A stretch of DNA of 64,000 nucleotides from Archaeoglobus sp. UBA234 (lineage in GTDB: Archaea; Halobacteriota; Archaeoglobi; Archaeoglobales; Archaeoglobaceae): assembly GCA_002494625.1 (NCBI GenBank), contig DACH01000016.1, positions 62,001 to 126,000 on the forward strand, read 5' to 3'. Positions 60,993 through 64,000 of this stretch are shown here, one piece after another; positions within the stretch are counted from its first letter, which is position 1, and every line of letters begins with the position of its first letter. The notes under the pieces were generated by a model. It worked only from the letters and a program-made list of their open reading frames with translations, ran no database searches and was not told the origin of the DNA. A program made the position numbers and the translations under genes.

Positions 60993-61001
60993 GGTGATGG
61001 T

Positions 61002-61481
61002 ATGGGGATGGACACGGTGATAGTCTCAGTAGTTTCCATAGCTCTCATCCTTGTAGTTGCATACTCATTTGCAATGGAGACGAATAATCTGATAACATCA
61101 GCTCACAGTGGGTTCTCAAATCTCCAAAAATTAACTCTGAAGAAGATTAAAACCAATATTGAGATTCAAAACATTTTGTGGAATGTAAGTGGTAATAACT
61201 ACCTGAGGTTTAGTGTTGCAAATACAGGAGATACCAAACTGAGCAATTTTGAGCTGTGGGATGTGGTTGTTGTCAGAAACAACTCCACTCTGTACTTGAG
61301 TTATGGCTCAGACTGGATTGTTGATAGTATTTCCAACGATTCAATAAACCCGAATATACTTGATCCCTTTGAAAGTGCACAGATTGAAGTTCGTATTCCT
61401 TTTGAAAGTGGTGAGAGTGTCATAATAAGGGTTTCCACTCCTAACGGGGTGGTTGCAACCCAGAGATACAATGTGGGGTGA
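61002..61481 (+). CDS. arlF: archaellum stator protein ArlF (FlaF-like)
   Basis: A 159-residue protein with one N-terminal membrane helix (VIVSVVSIALILVVAYSFAM, residues 6-25) and an extracellular beta domain (YLRFSVANTGDTKLSNFEL near 68; LDPFESAQIEVRIPFESGE near 121). ArlF binds S-layer protein in Sulfolobus and anchors the motor. The start follows AGGGTGATGGT. Its last bases overlap the arlH ribosome-binding site. G and F could be exchanged in the annotation. Confidence 0.75.
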   Translation: MGMDTVIVSVVSIALILVVAYSFAMETNNLITSAHSGFSNLQKLTLKKIKTNIEIQNILWNVSGNNYLRFSVANTGDTKLSNFELWDVVVVRNNSTLYLSYGSDWIVDSISNDSINPNILDPFESAQIEVRIPFESGESVIIRVSTPNGVVATQRYNVG

Positions 61482-61486
61482 TATTA

Positions 61487-62212
61487 ATGATCGATAATAT
61501 AGAGGAGGAAATTAAAAAATCGATACTTTCAAGTGGAAACAGCGAAATTGATAAAAAACTTGGAGAAGGAATTCCCTTAGGCTCACTGACTCTTATAGAA
61601 GGTGAGAATGACACTGGTAAAAGTGTACTCTGTCAGCAATTCATTTACGGAGGATTGAGGCAAGGACATAAGATTGCATATTATTCCACAGAGAACACAA
61701 TCAAAAGTCTATTAATGCAGATGGAAAGTCTGAGCCTTGATGTTTCAGAGTTCTATGCGTGGGGATATTTTCGAGTGTTTCCGGTGCATCTTGAGGGGGT
61801 TGACTGGACACCTAAGCAGATGAAAAGTATTCTCACGCTCGTTTCCGACCATATAAAGAGTATCAGAGAGAATGTGATAATGATTGATTCTCTGACAATG
61901 TTTACAACATATTCAGAGGAAGATGATATACTCGAATTTCTCACTAGGTTGAAGAACCTGTGTGATAGGGGGAAGACCATTATGATAACACTGCATCAGC
62001 ATGCGTTTAAAGAAGATACTCTTGTTAGGATAAGATCTGCCTGTGATTGTCATTTGTTTTTGAAAAAAGAACAGGTTGGAGACCGGTATGTGAGTGTGCT
62101 GGAGGTATCTAAAATAAGAGGAGCCAAGAAAACAACGGGGAATATAGTGAGCTTTGAAGTCCAGCCTGGTTTTGGGTTAAAGATAATCCCGATATCTCAG
62201 GCTCAGACCTAA
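61487..62212 (+). CDS. arlH: archaellum motor regulator ArlH (FlaH), KaiC-like ATP-binding protein
   Basis: A 241-residue RecA-like protein that binds ATP and the motor ATPase ArlI. The intact Walker A GENDTGKSVL is near residues 40-49, and VIMIDSLTMFTTYSEEDDIL near 130 holds the Walker B. The ATG at 61487 follows GGGGTGATATTA; the GTG at 61478 is part of that site. Comparing its P-loop with the dead P-loop of the KaiC-like protein at 58165 shows the two are distinct. Confidence 0.93.
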   Translation: MIDNIEEEIKKSILSSGNSEIDKKLGEGIPLGSLTLIEGENDTGKSVLCQQFIYGGLRQGHKIAYYSTENTIKSLLMQMESLSLDVSEFYAWGYFRVFPVHLEGVDWTPKQMKSILTLVSDHIKSIRENVIMIDSLTMFTTYSEEDDILEFLTRLKNLCDRGKTIMITLHQHAFKEDTLVRIRSACDCHLFLKKEQVGDRYVSVLEVSKIRGAKKTTGNIVSFEVQPGFGLKIIPISQAQT

Positions 62213-62259
62213 AACTTTATATTATACATGATAATGACAATAACGATGAGGTGAATAAA

Positions 62260-64000
62260 TTGGCAACGGTCGTTGATGAGCTGAACTTAGGAATGGAGCA
62301 AAACAGATTTAAAAGTGGGATAGTTGCCAATTTCCCTTTTAGACCCAGAAAGATGGATGATCATGATCATTCAAATCTCAAAACATGTAGTATATATAGA
62401 ATACTTCCAAAGCTGATGAAAAAAGAAGTTGAAAGGAATATGCATTTGCTGGAATATCTGCATGTTGTTCCGATGGATAAAATTGGTATTCCAAAGTTTA
62501 TTCCCAAGCTTGAGAAAAAACATGGTGAAATCGAGAATCCAAATTTGATTTATCAGGCAAGTGATCAGATATATATTCACATCTATACGGACAAAAACGA
62601 TGTCAGGAATTTTTACATTCCAATTGAACCCACTCTTTTAACTGGAGTTGATCTGTTACTTAAAGAGGTAGAAGTTAAGCTTGTAGATTTCCTCACAGAA
62701 ATCGACTTCGATCCTGAGGATAAAGAGGAGAAGGAAAGAATCCTCAAAGAAGCTCTGAAAGAAATCTGTGTGATAACCAATGGAAGAAAAGTCGATGATT
62801 TTATAGAAAATGAAGAGGGTATTTTAAAACTTTTTATGAGGAATAAAAATAATGGTAAAAATGGGCATCATATTTATGTCACAAGAGAGCAGTATAAGGC
62901 ACTGGAATATGCCATCATAAGGGATAAAGTTGGGTTGGGGGTTCTCGAACCATATATAAGGGATAAACATATTGAAGATATCACATGCAATGGTTTAGGA
63001 CCTATATTTATTGAACACAAGGTGTTCAAGGGTCTTAAGAGCATAATTGAATTTAGAGAGGAAGAAACTTTGAATAAGTTTATTATCAGACTTGCTGAAA
63101 GAATTGGGAAGCCGATCACTTATAAAGATCCGATAGTTGATGCAACCCTCCCTGATGGCTCGAGAATCAATATCGTTTTTGGCAATGATGTGAGCAAAAA
63201 CGGTAGTAATTTTACAATCAGAAAGTTCAATGAGACTCCTTTCAGTGTTCTGCAGGTCATTGAGAGCGGGGCTATGGACTACATGATTGCAGGGTATCTA
63301 TGGTTGTTGATTTCAGAGGGGATGTCTGGATTTATATGTGGTGAAACTGCGAGTGGTAAAACCACATCGCTGAATGCAATTACTGCTTTTATATCTCCGG
63401 ATGCGAAGATAGTCTCAATAGAAGACACTCCCGAACTACAGGTCCCACATAAAAACTGGACAAGAGAGGTAACTCGAGGAAGTACGAGAGGTGGATCCTT
63501 AGGTGAAGGAAGTGGATCAGATGTAACAATGTTTGATTTGTTAAAGGCAGCTCTAAGACAGAGACCAAACTATATACTTGTTGGTGAGATTAGAGGTGTT
63601 GAAGGTAATATAGCCTTCCAGGCTATGCAAACTGGACATCCAGTTATGTCAACATTTCATGCTGCAACAGTAGAAAAACTAATTCAAAGGCTAACGGCTG
63701 AGCCGATAAGTGTTCCTAAAACCTACATCGATAATCTGAATTTCGTGCTGATTCAGAGCGCTGTTAGAAGACCTGATGGGCGGTTAGTGAGGAGGGTATT
63801 GAGTGTTAATGAGATCGTTGGATATAACCCACAAAAAGGTGGTGTATCCTTCATTGAGGCTTTTTCCTGGGACCCTGTGACGGATTCCTTTGTTTTTGGT
63901 GCATATGGTAGCTCTTATTTGCTTGAGCAGAAAATTGCAACAAGACTTGGAATTCCAACCAATAAGAAGAAGGTAATCTATGAAGAAGTTGAAAAGAGAG
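62260..64000 (+). CDS. arlI: archaellum motor ATPase ArlI (FlaI), cut by the window end
   Basis: The first 580 residues of the type IV pilus/T2SS-like ATPase that powers filament assembly and rotation. The start is TTG behind GAGGTGAATAAA. An N-terminal domain (1-250) is followed by the RecA-like core: Walker A CGETASGKTT at about 360-369, the Asp box IVSIEDTPELQVP near 386, Walker B-like YILVGEIRG near 437 and the His box MSTFHAATVEKLIQRL near 462. The frame stays open at 64000, so the C-terminus and any arlJ gene lie beyond the window. Confidence 0.93.
   Translation, partial: MATVVDELNLGMEQNRFKSGIVANFPFRPRKMDDHDHSNLKTCSIYRILPKLMKKEVERNMHLLEYLHVVPMDKIGIPKFIPKLEKKHGEIENPNLIYQASDQIYIHIYTDKNDVRNFYIPIEPTLLTGVDLLLKEVEVKLVDFLTEIDFDPEDKEEKERILKEALKEICVITNGRKVDDFIENEEGILKLFMRNKNNGKNGHHIYVTREQYKALEYAIIRDKVGLGVLEPYIRDKHIEDITCNGLGPIFIEHKVFKGLKSIIEFREEETLNKFIIRLAERIGKPITYKDPIVDATLPDGSRINIVFGNDVSKNGSNFTIRKFNETPFSVLQVIESGAMDYMIAGYLWLLISEGMSGFICGETASGKTTSLNAITAFISPDAKIVSIEDTPELQVPHKNWTREVTRGSTRGGSLGEGSGSDVTMFDLLKAALRQRPNYILVGEIRGVEGNIAFQAMQTGHPVMSTFHAATVEKLIQRLTAEPISVPKTYIDNLNFVLIQSAVRRPDGRLVRRVLSVNEIVGYNPQKGGVSFIEAFSWDPVTDSFVFGAYGSSYLLEQKIATRLGIPTNKKKVIYEEVEKR

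Overview
This window is a stretch of a euryarchaeal chromosome, most likely from the Archaeoglobales (Archaeoglobus, Ferroglobus or Geoglobus type). The grounds are the archaeal ribosomal superoperon (uL3 to uL15, SecY, Cmk, Cbf5/TruB, with eS4, eL19, eL32 and RNase P Rpp29), archaeal NMD3 and Taw2, an AglB/STT3 oligosaccharyltransferase, an archaellum operon, an archaeoflavoprotein AfpA, and a two-subunit methylmalonyl-CoA mutase with acyl-CoA carboxylase parts. Start sites follow two archaeal styles: GGTGA-type Shine-Dalgarno sites inside operons, and leaderless starts 20-30 nt after an AT-rich box at transcription-unit heads. Many starts given here (ATG, GTG or TTG) were chosen on that basis.

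Layout. 1-7.8 kb: DUF1614 membrane protein, an FMN/FeS/FAD enoate-reductase-like oxidoreductase, a small methyltransferase, then on the minus strand a tungsten-type aldehyde:ferredoxin oxidoreductase followed by a MoaD-like protein ending in GG, a DUF445 membrane protein and a PAS sensor kinase. 7.8-12.6 kb (minus): one operon for propionyl/methylmalonyl-CoA metabolism (B12 subunit, epimerase, carboxyltransferase, a 40-residue protein, biotin carrier, mutase catalytic subunit). 12.8-31.8 kb: a surface-glycan region. It holds a dTDP-rhamnose-type operon (with a LutB-like iron-sulfur protein and a 7-bp tandem repeat inside it), a flippase, an alkaline-phosphatase-superfamily enzyme, a DegT aminotransferase, a PglD-like acetyltransferase, five glycosyltransferases or likely ones, and AglB at the end.

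31.9-36.2 kb: Taw2 overlapping NMD3, a stand-alone HdrC-HdrB fusion, and an unrecognised protein. 36.3-52.4 kb: the ribosomal/secretion superoperon, headed by a SPOUT-family RNA methyltransferase. uS14 (50 residues) is present. No SUI1/eIF1 gene lies between uL29 and Rpp29. 52.4-56 kb: two single-domain CheY-like receivers, a crotonase, a RecA/KaiC-like protein without Walker A, a small DUF5371-like protein, AfpA and a 99-residue orphan. 56-58.9 kb: a beta-propeller lipoprotein, tRNA-Arg(TCG), and a KaiC-like protein with a broken P-loop. 59.1-64 kb: archaellin, ArlC/D/E, ArlG, ArlF, ArlH and ArlI, the last cut by the window edge.

Functional links. The glycan cluster plus AglB can build and transfer an N-linked glycan. 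The archaellin at 59.1 kb carries N-X-T sequons and is a plausible acceptor. The most unusual observations are a 9-codon leader ORF coupled to archaellin, a T-rich likely partial terminator after archaellin, the KaiC-like protein with the dead P-loop next to the archaellum, the 40-residue gene in the methylmalonyl operon, a sugar epimerase lacking the SDR lysine, the heptanucleotide repeat, and a 22-bp perfect palindrome at the taw2 stop codon. I found no CRISPR array, prophage, intact insertion sequence or clear defence system.
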